64,000 nucleotides of DNA from Siphonodentalium dalli. Its lineage: Eukaryota > Mollusca > Scaphopoda > Gadilida > Siphonodentaliidae. The number at the start of each line of letters is the position of its first letter. The stretch's first letter is position 1. The notes below the pieces were generated by a model. It was given only the letters and a program-made list of their open reading frames with translations, was not told the DNA's origin and ran no database searches. Location of the stretch: contig CP136067.1 of the NCBI GenBank assembly GCA_032622095.1, positions 99,004,707-99,068,706 of the forward strand, given 5' to 3'. The position numbers and the translations under genes are program-made. This document shows positions 22,486-32,589 of the stretch, one piece after another.

Positions 22486-23685
22486 TAAACGGTGAGTGAA
22501 GTTTGTGAGATTTGCCGGGTATTTATATATACTGCAGTTAACCTGTTTATCTTCGGTGTAGTAACTACTCGCATCCACGTCCCTGCTTCCATATTATGGT
22601 GGATACCCCCTCACAAAACGAACACCATAATTATAAACACGTCCCTTCATCGATATGTTATGATAAAGGGTGGTTCGGTTGGAAATCATATGGTGGACGC
22701 AATATATATATATACATGTATATATATATATACAACCACGACGATTTGCCTGTTGCGAACCATTTCTGCCTTCCGCGCCATTCTGTTAAGGACATTCGTG
22801 TCCAAGTGAGTGATACAGGGAGGACTATCGGACCTTCACAGTCGCAGGATTACAGAGCAAAAGTACATTTCAATGCTTGACAGTTTCAATTCCGGTATCA
22901 ATAGAGATGCTGGATTCATGTCCGCGTGGTTGTAGTCTTATTGTGATATCTTGTTGCAACTAACATGCAGCTATATACCTTTCAATTGTACCTATACACT
23001 AGGTCCTAATTTATATCTACTAGAATTTGGTAACCATCAACTTGTTTACCTGGGATACAACGTCATCACGTCATCATCAACGCTTCATGTAGCTTTAACG
23101 TTTCTTGTCTCATTTCTCGTTTGTCTGTCACTTGATAAAGTCTATGTTAGACGAAAGCTCGTGAGAAAAAAATATACAATAGGTCTTAAAGGTGTTACCA
23201 TTTATTTCAACCCAACTATCAATCAGACCTATACGGCTACACTACTTTACCTATATATATATATATATATATATATATAATGATTGTAATTTGTGAAAAC
23301 AACGATACCAAATAAATTGTAGTACTCATCGCAATACGCGGCATGATACCTAATAAACAATAAACAAAAAAGCAACGATGATTTGTAATCACATACAAAC
23401 TAACGCACACACAGCTTATTGATTAATTGTGCACAGGCACGTTATTGTGTGTTAGCGATTAGTGTGCCCATTGGATAGCTCTGATAAGCGATTAACCTCT
23501 CAACTTACGATTGGTTAATAATTTTGTGAGCGAGCAATGCCATGATACAATTATTGTATCGACCTTTGGCCTGTAATAAATCTACAATAATCAATCGTTG
23601 ATCTTTGTAAAGTTTGTGAGATTTTGTTAGCTCATCGTTTCATAGTACCGGCGATATTACAAAAAAAAACAAAATGGTGGCACGT
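22486..23685. other. gene-free stretch with (TA)n microsatellites
   Basis: (TA)n tracts lie at about 22702-22732 and 23250-23280. The frames of about 95-109 codons here run into these tracts and have no known motifs, so I treat them as chance. Nothing else supported. Confidence 0.35.
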
Positions 23686-24301
23686 GAAAAGTACACTAGG
23701 ATTCATTAGAAGAAACCTCAAGAAAGCCTCAGTAAAAAGTAGATTCATCAGAAGAAACCTCAAGAAAGCCCCAGTAATAAGTAGATTCATCAGAAGAAAC
23801 CTCAAGAAAGCCCCAGTAATAAGTAAGCAGATCGCATACGAAACCTTAGTGCGACCAAAGATCGAATGGTCCCGACAATTACCGACAATTACAACTACAA
23901 ACACTAGAAGGTCGAAGGTATGACCACCGACTCCAGCTGTTTAGCAAGATCCCGGCTATCGACACCAATGACCTGTTGAGACCGAAACACAAAGTGGGTC
24001 GAAAACTCAAAGCTCGGAAGTTCGAGAGGTATATATGAAAGAACTGTGTTTCTGCAACAACTGTAAGAACTCTAAACCATACGAACTAATCGACACCAAG
24101 ACTCCAGAATTCAAGAACTCATTCTTTCCTAAAACAACCAAAGACTGGAATACTCTGGAAGAAGACAGCATGCGATCCATCCAAACGACAATGAACGGAG
24201 AACCAACTGAAACCAACAAAACGTCCTAAATCATCCCATCCACGCGCTTATACATCCAAACGGATCATGCGCGAATACCAATATAGATACAGATGCAGAT
24301 A
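23686..24301 (+). pseudogene. LINE relic (copy C) with in-frame 14-codon triplication
   Basis: The C-terminal part of the copy A/B LINE family: TLGFIRRNLKKA, then IAYETLVRPKIEW (compare YESKVRSTLEY in copy B), then LFSKIPAIDTNDLLRPKHK and the near-end NSFFPKTTKDWNTLEED. The RRNLKKA segment is a 42-bp unit present three times in tandem (23701, 23743, 23785). The multiple of three keeps the frame open. The 3' end has the family tail (ATACAGATGCAGATA, about 24287-24301). Heavily decayed between 23890 and 24110. Confidence 0.75.
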
Positions 24302-24737
24302 ATTGCATTCCCATATTAACTGTGTGTCAGTTTTGTTAACTTCGGCATGACCGTCTAATTTGAAATGGGTATTCAGACAACACTGTGACTGTGAATGGGA
24401 GCAGAGTTGTGAGAGGGGTTCATTCCTCGCCCATTATAAGTTATAACGATCCCAAACATTCGTATCAAATCGTGAGGACTTGAAATTTGGATGTGCACAC
24501 CCATCCCCTCAACTGAAAAAGTAACAACATATTCGGACACAGGGACTTGACTAGAGAAAGTGTCTATGGGCTGTCCACCTTTATTTTCCCAACTACAGTT
24601 GCAGTGTTACTGCACCCCTTGAAAAAGAGCAAACTCACAGTTTTACAAAATTCAATGTGCACCCACACCACCTTGGATTGGAAGTTTCCAGCTGGTACCT
24701 CAAGCTTTCCATCTGTTAGAAAATTATAAAAAAAAAA
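24302..24737. other. gene-free stretch
   Basis: About 435 bp without recognisable frames or repeats. A short frame at 24547-24729 has no known motif. Confidence 0.3.
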
Positions 24738-24912
24738 ATGGTACAAGCCTTGGAATAGTGTGTCTGTCATTTGCAGAATGAGGTGTAAGCAGAATGAGGT
24801 CCCCAGAGGGTGAATTTGGTGATGCTAGCCCGCTGTGCGGGGGTAGCATCACTAAATTCACCCTCTGGGGACCTCATTCTACAAATGACAGACACACTAT
24901 TTCAAGGCTTGA
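24738..24912. mobile_element. foldback element, about 80-bp arms (family FB-2)
   Basis: The left arm carries AATAGTGTGTCTGTCATTTG and GAATGAGGTCCCCAGAGGGT; the right arm carries their reverse complements (ACCCTCTGGGGACCTCATTC, CAAATGACAGACACACTATT). The loop is the short palindrome CCCGCTGTGCGGG. The left arm has a small duplication (GAATGAGGTGTAAGCA) that spoils the symmetry. A diverged copy lies at 48724-48860. The next stretch (24913-25393) holds no recognised feature. Confidence 0.8.
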
Positions 24913-25393
24913 AATGGTATGGATAATTTCCATGCATTTGATGGTGATTTAGACCAAAATTCGAAAATATGCTAGTGATTCAAACTAAGTTGTCTCCAAA
25001 AAAATTACTCACTAATTGTTGGTTCAGAAGTTAAGCAACAAGAACAATATGAACCTCTATGCGGTGTACATTGTTTGTATCAGCCTATCGGTATGAAACT
25101 TCCAACTGCATGTTAAAATAATTTGACCAAAGTTGGCGTGAGACGCTCACCAAACCACCCAACACGTCACCCCCACCATCACCATGCCCATATTCTGACG
25201 AAATTGTATGGTCATGAGACGATAAAACATAACTATTAAACTATTAATTAAATGTTTGTATATTCATAATTTAGTGTACAAATAATAAGGCTCAATTTTC
25301 GTTGTACTATGAAACCACTGTGATAGTTAACACAATTGTGTACTTACAAATTAATAAATACTATGTGTTTAGAGCACAATCCCATTGTTGCAA

Positions 25394-25815
25394 TCGTTCC
25401 CTGATTTTTGGTAAAGCACACCGATTCCCAAGGCTGGCGAATGAATAGTTCAATGATTACCCCATTGTTAGGCACACGCAACTCACAACAGACAAATCGC
25501 ACGGGCGCTCCGAATCAGCTTCAATTACCAGAGGCCACAGGGGCACGAACAGCGCTCTGCTTCCCACAAACACACTGTCATTCTACGCCGTTACTATCTA
25601 TGCACCTCTAATATACTAAGCAGGTACATATATAGGGACGGCGTATAAGGGAAGTGTGGGTGGGGGATGCATGTCCTCTTGTAAAATAACTGAAGCTACA
25701 TTGAAACGACCGCGCGATTTGTTTGTTAAGAGTAGCGCGTGTCGAACAATGGGATATCACTGAAATATTAGTTTGTCAGCCTTGGGAATTGGGTGTGATT
25801 TACCAAAAATACAAT
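25394..25815. mobile_element. MITE-like element with about 40-bp inverted ends
   Basis: The left end GATTTTTGGTAAAGCACACC then GATTCCCAAGGCTGGCGAA is inverted at the right as TTGTCAGCCTTGGGAATTGG then GTGTGATTTACCAAAAATAC. About 340 bp between them is non-coding; the 67-codon frame inside has no known motif. Target duplication not resolved. Confidence 0.65.
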
Positions 25816-26583
25816 ATATATACATACATCAACAGGACGAACGGAGGGGGGTGGCAATAGTAACACATGCATTGGTTGAATTATTTATTAACTAGTAGAA
25901 TAATTACATTTATTATAATTATTCCACAAAACTAATCCAGTTCCGAAAATATTCTCAGGACCACTAATCCAACGATGAAACTAAACGAATTAACATTTAC
26001 ATTTAGAACCACTAAATAGTGATATATCCAATAATCCAACAGAATCACCACTTCACTATATAGTGCTCCACATATCCGATATAACTAACAACATAACTTG
26101 TATCTGGAGAATCTGGAGGAACCATTGGACTATTATGGTAGTAATTTCGAAACAGTTTCTTCAAAAGGCGACACGTTTGTCACATAATAATGATGTGCAC
26201 CATTACCTTTGGCAAAAAGTAGTTGGTTGTTGGTTACAGGTCCAAATTCCATGTCACCATTCTGGCACACAGACTTCTTCGGAATTCATGATCCACTTAT
26301 ACAATGTATATAATAATAGTAAGACACAATCATGCGACTTCCACATTTGACTTTCCAAACACATCTGCGAGTGACTTGGTTTGTGAAAACGGATCACACG
26401 TTAATCCGTGTCGTTTCGGACATATTTATTCACATTCAACGGCGATCACTGCATGAGTAATCACGATGATTGGTGTGGCTAACGGGTCATTGTGTTCATC
26501 TCGGCCAGCGCACGGATTGTACGTCGTGTTCAACGCACGATCAATTGCGTATTTCGAGATAATCGAATTATGTGCGGTCAATT
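25816..26583. other. gene-free stretch
   Basis: AT-rich, with no motif-bearing frames. 26400-26560 has several CpG-containing words but no repeat partner that I could find in the window. Confidence 0.3.
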
Positions 26584-26682
26584 GTGCTCTAAGTCGGTCA
26601 GAGCACGCGAATAGTTCTTTACCAGAATAAATCTCGTCTCCGACTCGATTTATTCTGGTAAAGAACTATTCTTGTGCTCTAA
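26584..26682. mobile_element. foldback element with TGTGCTCTAA ends
   Basis: GAATAGTTCTTTACCAGAAT then AAATC (left) is exactly inverted as GATTT then ATTCTGGTAAAGAACTATTC (right) around a short loop (TCGTCTCCGACTC). Outer TGTGCTCTAA occurs in direct orientation on both sides, which may be a 10-bp target duplication. Confidence 0.7.
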
Positions 26683-27059
26683 CCATTACTTACAGGTATA
26701 AAATTATTCAAAGTATTGACACCAGGATTGGTCCAGGAACGCGCTACCATTGCACATTACTCCGAGTACGTTGAACCGTTCAACTCATCGTCGATAATCC
26801 ACCAAGGGAATTGTATAGCGAACGTATTCAGTGAGAGACTTTGTAAATATTATTACGCATTATAAAGGAAATTGATAAAATTCTAACAGTGGTATACTAT
26901 CAAGAAGACAAATTTGGCAAAACTCCTGCATAATTTCCGGAGTCGGACATACACAGTGGGTATGTGCGTGGGTCGATATATTAACATCCAGATTTTTCGG
27001 TCATACCTGGATTGTTATTCAGAGCGATGAACGCCATGGGCAGAGGCGCAACTACGACA

Positions 27060-27645
27060 ACCACGATGGGGAATCACGTGGTTTCGAGGTTGGTGAGTAC
27101 CACGCATTCATAATGTGCAAACGCACAAAAACATAATATATGAGGAACTGACACAAAACATAGCATTTTGACTGTTACGAGCATATGCTAGTTTACTTTT
27201 AATATAAGTTGATACCTTATTTGTTCGGAAATAATCGGTAGTTTTCTATAACTAGAATAATGATATATTACATAATATTTTGGCTGCTACGAGCATATGC
27301 TATTAAATTTTTCAGACAAGCTGATACCACATGTGTGTCCAAACTAGATCTAACATTCTGACCAGAGGATTTTCCAAGATGTATGGATTGGTGTGTTACA
27401 CGAACATCAGACTGGCAACTTTTGTCAGAATGTTATAGAAAACTACTGAGTATTTAGAAACAATTAAGGTACCAACTTGTTTTTAAAATAATCTAGCATG
27501 CTCGTAACAGTCAAAATGCTACGGTTTGTGTCAGTTCTTTATATATTATGTTTATATACGTTTGCGCTGGCCTCGACCATTTTCAATGTGTGGTACTCAA
27601 CAACCTCTAAACCACGTGATTCCCCACCGTATTATCGGAACTGCT
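27060..27645. mobile_element. long foldback element, arms of about 190 bp
   Basis: The left arm (about 27060-27255) and right arm (about 27425-27645) are inverted, diverged copies. Shared blocks are GGGGAATCACGTGGTTT, GAACTGACACAAA, AGCATTTTGACTGTTACGAG and GTAGTTTTCTATAAC. The 101-codon plus-strand frame starting at 27498 looks like a signal peptide but lies wholly in the right arm and then in the minisatellite. I therefore treat it as non-coding. Confidence 0.8.
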
Positions 27646-27690
27646 ACCCCGCCGATAGCCCATATCGTTACGGAGTTAACTCTCTGGTGG

Positions 27691-28318
27691 TATGGATGAC
27701 GTGGTGTGGAGATGCAGATGACGGTATGGATGACGTGGATGTGGAGATGCAGATGATGGTATGGATGACGTGGATGTGGAGATGCAGATGGCGGTATGGA
27801 TGACGTGGATGTGGAGATGCAGATGACGGTATAGATGACGTGGATGTGGAGATGCAGATGACGGTATGGATGACGTGGATGTGGAGATGCAGATGATGGT
27901 ATGGATGACGTGGATGTGGAGATGCAGATGGCGGTATGGATGACGTGGATGTGGAGATGCAGATGACGGTATAGATGACGTGGATGTGGAGATGCAGATG
28001 ACGGTATGGATGACGTGGATGTGGAGATGCAGATGACGGTGTGGATGACGTGGATGTGGAGATGCAGATGGCGGTATGGATGACGTGGATGTGGAGATGC
28101 AGATGACGGTATAGATGACGTGGATGTGGAGATGCAGATGACGGTATGGATGACGTGGATGTGGAGATGCAGATGGCGGTATGGATGACGTGGATGTGGA
28201 GATGCAGATGACGGTATAGATGACGTGGATGTGGAGATGCAGATGGTGGTATAGATGACGTGGTTGTGGAGATTCAGATGACGGTATAGATGACGTGGAT
28301 GTGGAGATGCAGATGGCG
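27691..28318. repeat. 35-bp minisatellite, about 18 copies
   Basis: The unit ATGGATGACGTGGATGTGGA then GATGCAGATGACGGT repeats head to tail with a constant 35-bp period and a few variant positions (GACGGT / GGCGGT / GATGGT; ATGG / ATAG). Variants recur in blocks of several units, suggesting higher-order duplication. A 251-codon minus-strand frame spans it only because the unit lacks stops in those phases. Confidence 0.95.
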
Positions 28319-29596
28319 AATGATGGCGAAAGAGGTTGTCGAGGACCCTCAATTCAATTCAATTCATTTAATCTTATATGGAGGGTAATTACGGTCACAA
28401 TTCGAAGTGCTAACTTATATATTGTAGAATGTGAAATGCTATTGTCAATCTGTCAAATGCCAGAATTTAGTGCTAACGTGTATATTCTAGAATGTGAAAT
28501 GTTACTTTCAAATGTAAAATTCCCGAATTTATTTTGTATTTCTTAATTCTAAATGACAAAATTTAAATGATGGTACCCGTTTAACGCATGAGTGGTGCGA
28601 AGCCGACACAGTACGAGCGACCTTGCTCGCGGGATTTGAAACAGCGACCAAACCGAAAATTGCACGTCGCTCCAAGCGGACAAGCCACTGCTGTGTGAAG
28701 ACTCACAATAGACCAGCAACGAGCTGCGAATTCGCATCGCTGTGTTTACAGCGAATACGCTAATCGACACGCCAAACACTGGACCACGGAGCTCCACATT
28801 AAAAATGTTCACGGCACTGCGCATCCCCCAAAAAGGAGAATTTTCGTTGAGTTTTATTAATTTTCTAAACGGCAAAACTTCAGAAGGAATAAATAGACCA
28901 GTACCTGATTATTGTAGATATATATTGTTGAAATATGAGCAGAGATAACAGAAATAACGGATAACTTTGCAAAACGTGAATGCATGAAACCTGTTCCATG
29001 TGGATATCCTTTCCAAGTGTAGGCTGGTTCATGGTCATAACAAAGAGCATTCATATCCGGCCAAAATATATGATGACTGAATCTGCAGTTGGGTTTAATC
29101 GCTCTAAAAGGAGACAACCCTAGACAACGCTGAATATAGGAGTCAATCCTGCGAGGTCTCTAATTTACAAAGCACAATAATTCACTCTGAAGTTTCCGAC
29201 GTTTTTACTCTGTAATAAACTCCCATATAAGTCCTGGTTTGGACGAATGAGTTTTCGTTTGCAGCCATGGCGTTTATCGGAATGATCAATTTAAAGTGAT
29301 TCTAGACATTTAGAACTTTACTCTTTTCGCCCATTGTAAACAAGTCAGCAACAATTACTGATGAAGATTCAATTTTTGCTCATTCTAATCGCTATTCTCG
29401 CGAGGCAGGTGTGAATTGAAGAACGTGGTAACTCGAGTCAGGTATGAATTGAAGAACGTGGTAACCATATTTTTAATTACCAAATAGTAGTCTATTACCT
29501 TTTTTTTCACCCAATTGCACTTACATTTTGATGAATAGCCAATTATGCAAAAAGCAGTATGCAATGAATGCTTTTATTGGATATATATATCTACAA
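28319..29596. other. repeat-derived stretch, no gene
   Basis: 28408-28535 is two copies of a block of about 64 bp (GTGCTAAC...TAGAATGTGAAATG). 29080-29300 is a diverged copy of the dispersed repeat found at 32620-32860, 33290-33500 and 34420-34620 (shared: ACTCTGAAGTTTCCGAC, TTACTCTGTAATAAACTCCC, ATATAAGTC). 29405-29470 holds a short direct repeat (GGTGTGAATTGAAGAACGTG / GGTATGAATTGAAGAACGTG). Confidence 0.5.
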
Positions 29597-30042
29597 TTTA
29601 AAGATGCATAATCCGAATTAACGCTCGCAAATTACTATTTCATTGTCTTCGGGGGTAAAAATTATTTGATTCGAGTCCAGGAAACCGCCCATCAAAGCTC
29701 AGAGTGATCAGATATCGATGTTTGAAATCTAGTATTCACCACCGATAATGTTAAGTGGCCCAGTAAACAGTCGACGAGAAAAGTCTGGGACCAAATTGCG
29801 GATGAAGATGGATAACTCTAAAATCAAGTGGCTTTTTTGCGTCAGATATTTGACAAACCGGCATAATTTTGTTGAACAAAATGGTGATAAATAACAGGTT
29901 TTTGGCAATTTTATACTATAGTTGACTGTGGTTAGAATTATTTTTGGGCAATTACTCGATTCTGATACTGAAGCTGAAAAATGTTGTTGTTGTTGGAATC
30001 TGATGATATGAGGACCATCGAATCGGATTGAGGATCTCTTAG
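29597..30042. mobile_element. MITE family TTTAAAG, copy 2
   Basis: Begins TTTAAAGATGCATAATCCGA and ends in a (GTT)n stretch, ATGATATGAGGACCATCGAA, then TCGGATTGAGGATCTCTTAG. The interior shares ATCAAAGCTCAGAGTGATCA with copy 1 (reverse sense there) and with the copies at 46188, 56978 and 61915. Confidence 0.8.
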
Positions 30043-30189
30043 GTAGAAACGAGTTAGAGCCAGTGCTGCTCTATCAAGAGTGATTTGGCATCGCGGATCT
30101 CCGCTTGAGTTATATATAGTGACGATTGCATTTCCCAGGTAGGGTCTTAATTCACATCTCATAGAGTTTTCTCAACCAAACCAAGCCAT

Positions 30190-31985
30190 TTAATGTGAGC
30201 TACCTTATTATGATTTCCATCGTATAGAAGTTTCACGAGAAGGCACGCGTTTTTTGACAGTTCCGATCGTTCCCTGGATACCAATTTCGACAAGTAATAA
30301 AGAAGTTTACTTCTATGATTATAGGGTGTCTATTCTATACCTAGTTCCCCGTATATCATATAGTTGGGGGTACTAGTTTTCATCTCAAGTATTATCTTGC
30401 ACAATTTAATTTGTAGGGATTCTATACTATGTACTTTCTCTATACACCAAACTTCGCTGACATATAACAGTATGGGTATAATCATGCTATCGAAAAGCTT
30501 CAGTGATAAATCTGGTGGAAGAAATAGTTTTCGAACCCTATTTATAGTAGGCCACACACGGCCATTATCGTTATTTCAACTGAACGCTTAATATTTAGAG
30601 CTACACAATCTGACCGTATAGAAGAATTTGACACAAAGTAATACAAATTCTTTGACAACTTCAAATTTAATTCCTCTGACGGTGAATTTTGGCGTATACC
30701 TTGATCATTTCTTACAAAAATCATCGTTTTTATTTTCTTGGTACTTGTATTAAAGACATATTATGTAGTTGTTCGGGTGCGTGAAACTGATAAGTTAGTG
30801 TCAAGGCGCTATGCCAACTGGAGGAATGTACCATTCTACTAACATCGCCGAAAATCTGAAGCAAATCGACCGTACCACTTAGTAGAAAACATCGTCTGAA
30901 CTATAAGCTCAAATGTAAATATTTACTACTCGATTCGGGACGTATCTATCGGCGATAAACTAACGAAAACGATTTCGCCATCGAGAGTTACTGCATTTTA
31001 TTCCACACTCATTGACGTGAGGCACATGTATTCAACGGAATCCCAGCCATTGAATACATATTAGCGTATACCTCTAGTCGAATACAAGCCGGAACTTTTC
31101 TTGTTGACGTTGTCGCCAAGAAAGATGACGTACATTACGTCGATCATCCGCTTTCGCTGATTCCCTCATGATTACTGGTTATTTGTCAGACTTAAATCAC
31201 AATAAAGGTAGCTTTATAGTAACAATGAAGGTGACATTCATGGATTGAACTTATCTGGCTGAACTGTGTAGAATAAATACAGAACACAACTTGTATAATA
31301 ATCTCGAATCTTTTATCGAACTCGTTGCGGACGGCGCAAAGTTATATTTCGCTCGAGCTATGCTCTCGCGAAATATATCCTTGCGCCATCCGCAACTCAT
31401 TCGATAACAGATTCTCGATTAAGATGCGCGTTGTGTTCTGTCTATTAATTAATATATAAGAATGACGGTGTGTGTTTTCAATTTGGATATAATATTTGTA
31501 AAAAATTACTACTTTGAACAAGAGTATTCTCCATTTATATTTGATCACCCTACCGGAGTGTTTCATATCATTTAACTGTGAGTATCCAGCTCTCAGCAGA
31601 GTCTGTGAATGCTTGTAATGCGCGACTCGTATCTTCCTCGGTTTCCACGAACATGATGGCTGTGTCATTCGCATAAATCAAACCTAGGAGTTTGATATAG
31701 AAACCACTATTGTTCATGAACAGTTCATCCAGTTAAATTATGGTTTTAATAACACAATCATCCATGAATTCAGTGAGATCGCTGATAAAAAGGAAAAATA
31801 AAATCGGCGACATGATCCCTCCCTGGATAAGGGCATTGCTACCGATACCATACTTAGGATGGGGTTGAAACAAATTAGAACTATAGCCAATTTTCAAAGT
31901 AACGTGATGTGATAGTATAGAAAGTACACTAGTTTGAATAGATCCAAAAGTATTTGACTCGTACACTTAACACTTGCTATATATA
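30190..31985 (-). pseudogene. LINE reverse transcriptase relic, split by about 0.8 kb
   Basis: Minus strand. 31985-31570 carries an RT motif B-like segment (QGGIMSPILFFLFISDL) and motif C as LIYANDTAIMFVE, where the usual YADD reads YAND, followed by WILTVK. The KTK-type continuation IMIFVRNDQGIRQNS appears only at about 30720, so some 830 bp (about 30740-31570), including the foldback at 31279-31441, now separate them. Then come LFLPPDLSLKLFDSMIIPIL, YVSEVW and YMIYGELGIE at 30555-30330, typical of the C-terminal half of this LINE type. Stops and frame changes make it a pseudogene. Confidence 0.72.
31279..31441. mobile_element. foldback element with ACAGAACACAAC ends
   Basis: Terminal ACAGAACACAAC (31279) is inverted as GTTGTGTTCTGT (31430-31441). 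Inner arms GAACTCGTTGCGGACGGCGC and ATATTTCGC are inverted as GCGAAATAT and GCGCCATCCGCAACTCATTC around GAGCTATGCTCTC. The 163-bp element lies inside the split LINE relic. Confidence 0.75.
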
Positions 31986-32037
31986 CACACACAACAGTTC
32001 AAAATCTACCATACAACCAGAGCTTCGCCCCAGTAAG

Positions 32038-32518
32038 TATGGGAAGCCAAATTGACATTTAATAGATAATTGCGCTTAAGTGCAATAAGGAATCACTAAT
32101 TTCGCTTAAGCGCAATTAGAGATACCCTATTGCGCTTAAACGCAATAAGATATTCCTTACTGTGCTTAAGCGCAATTACATCCTTGTTGTGCTTAAGCGC
32201 ATGCAATTAATATCTAACTCATGAGATCACCCCTCTGCAAATAGTAGAATTATCCTATATTTGCTCCACCAATTGTACCATGGACTACACCATTTGAATT
32301 ATAGGGAGTTTATGTAATGTGGCTAATTGCGCTTAAGAATATTCCTTATTGTGCTTAAGCGCAATTAGCTATTCCTTATTGCGCTTAAGCGCAACTAAAT
32401 ATTTGCGTATAGCGCTCAAGCGCAATTAGAGATTCCCTTATTGTGCTTAAGCGCAATTAGAGATTCCTTATTGCGCTTAAGCTCAATTATTTATTAACTG
32501 TCAATTTGGCTTCCCATA
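32038..32518. mobile_element. TIR element packed with GCGCTTAAGCGC palindromes
   Basis: 20-bp ends TATGGGAAGCCAAATTGACA and their perfect reverse complement at 32499-32518. The flanking dinucleotide TA at each end fits a Tc1/mariner-type target. Inside are about ten copies of the 16-bp palindrome TTGCGCTTAAGCGCAA or one-base variants, spaced 25-40 bp by links such as TTAGAGATTCCTTA. They fall in two blocks (32070-32205 and 32325-32490) around a plain 115-bp core. No coding potential. Confidence 0.85.
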
Positions 32519-32589
32519 AGTAGGATGATATTTCGGAATTGATAATTGCACTGCAAAAAATAATCACTTAACAATAATTTCTCATGTAC

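Noticed and set aside
22951..23280. 109-codon hydrophobic ORF
   Set aside because: It ends by running into a (TA)n tract and has no known motif or splice support.
27498..27803. Plus-strand ORF with signal-peptide-like start
   Set aside because: It lies in the right arm of a foldback and then runs into the minisatellite; the left arm has the same sequence inverted, so a coding role is unlikely.
27597..28352. 251-codon minus-strand ORF with His/Ser/Ile-rich repeats
   Set aside because: It is the 35-bp minisatellite read on the other strand; the repeat lacks stops in those phases and the peptide repeats every 35 codons.
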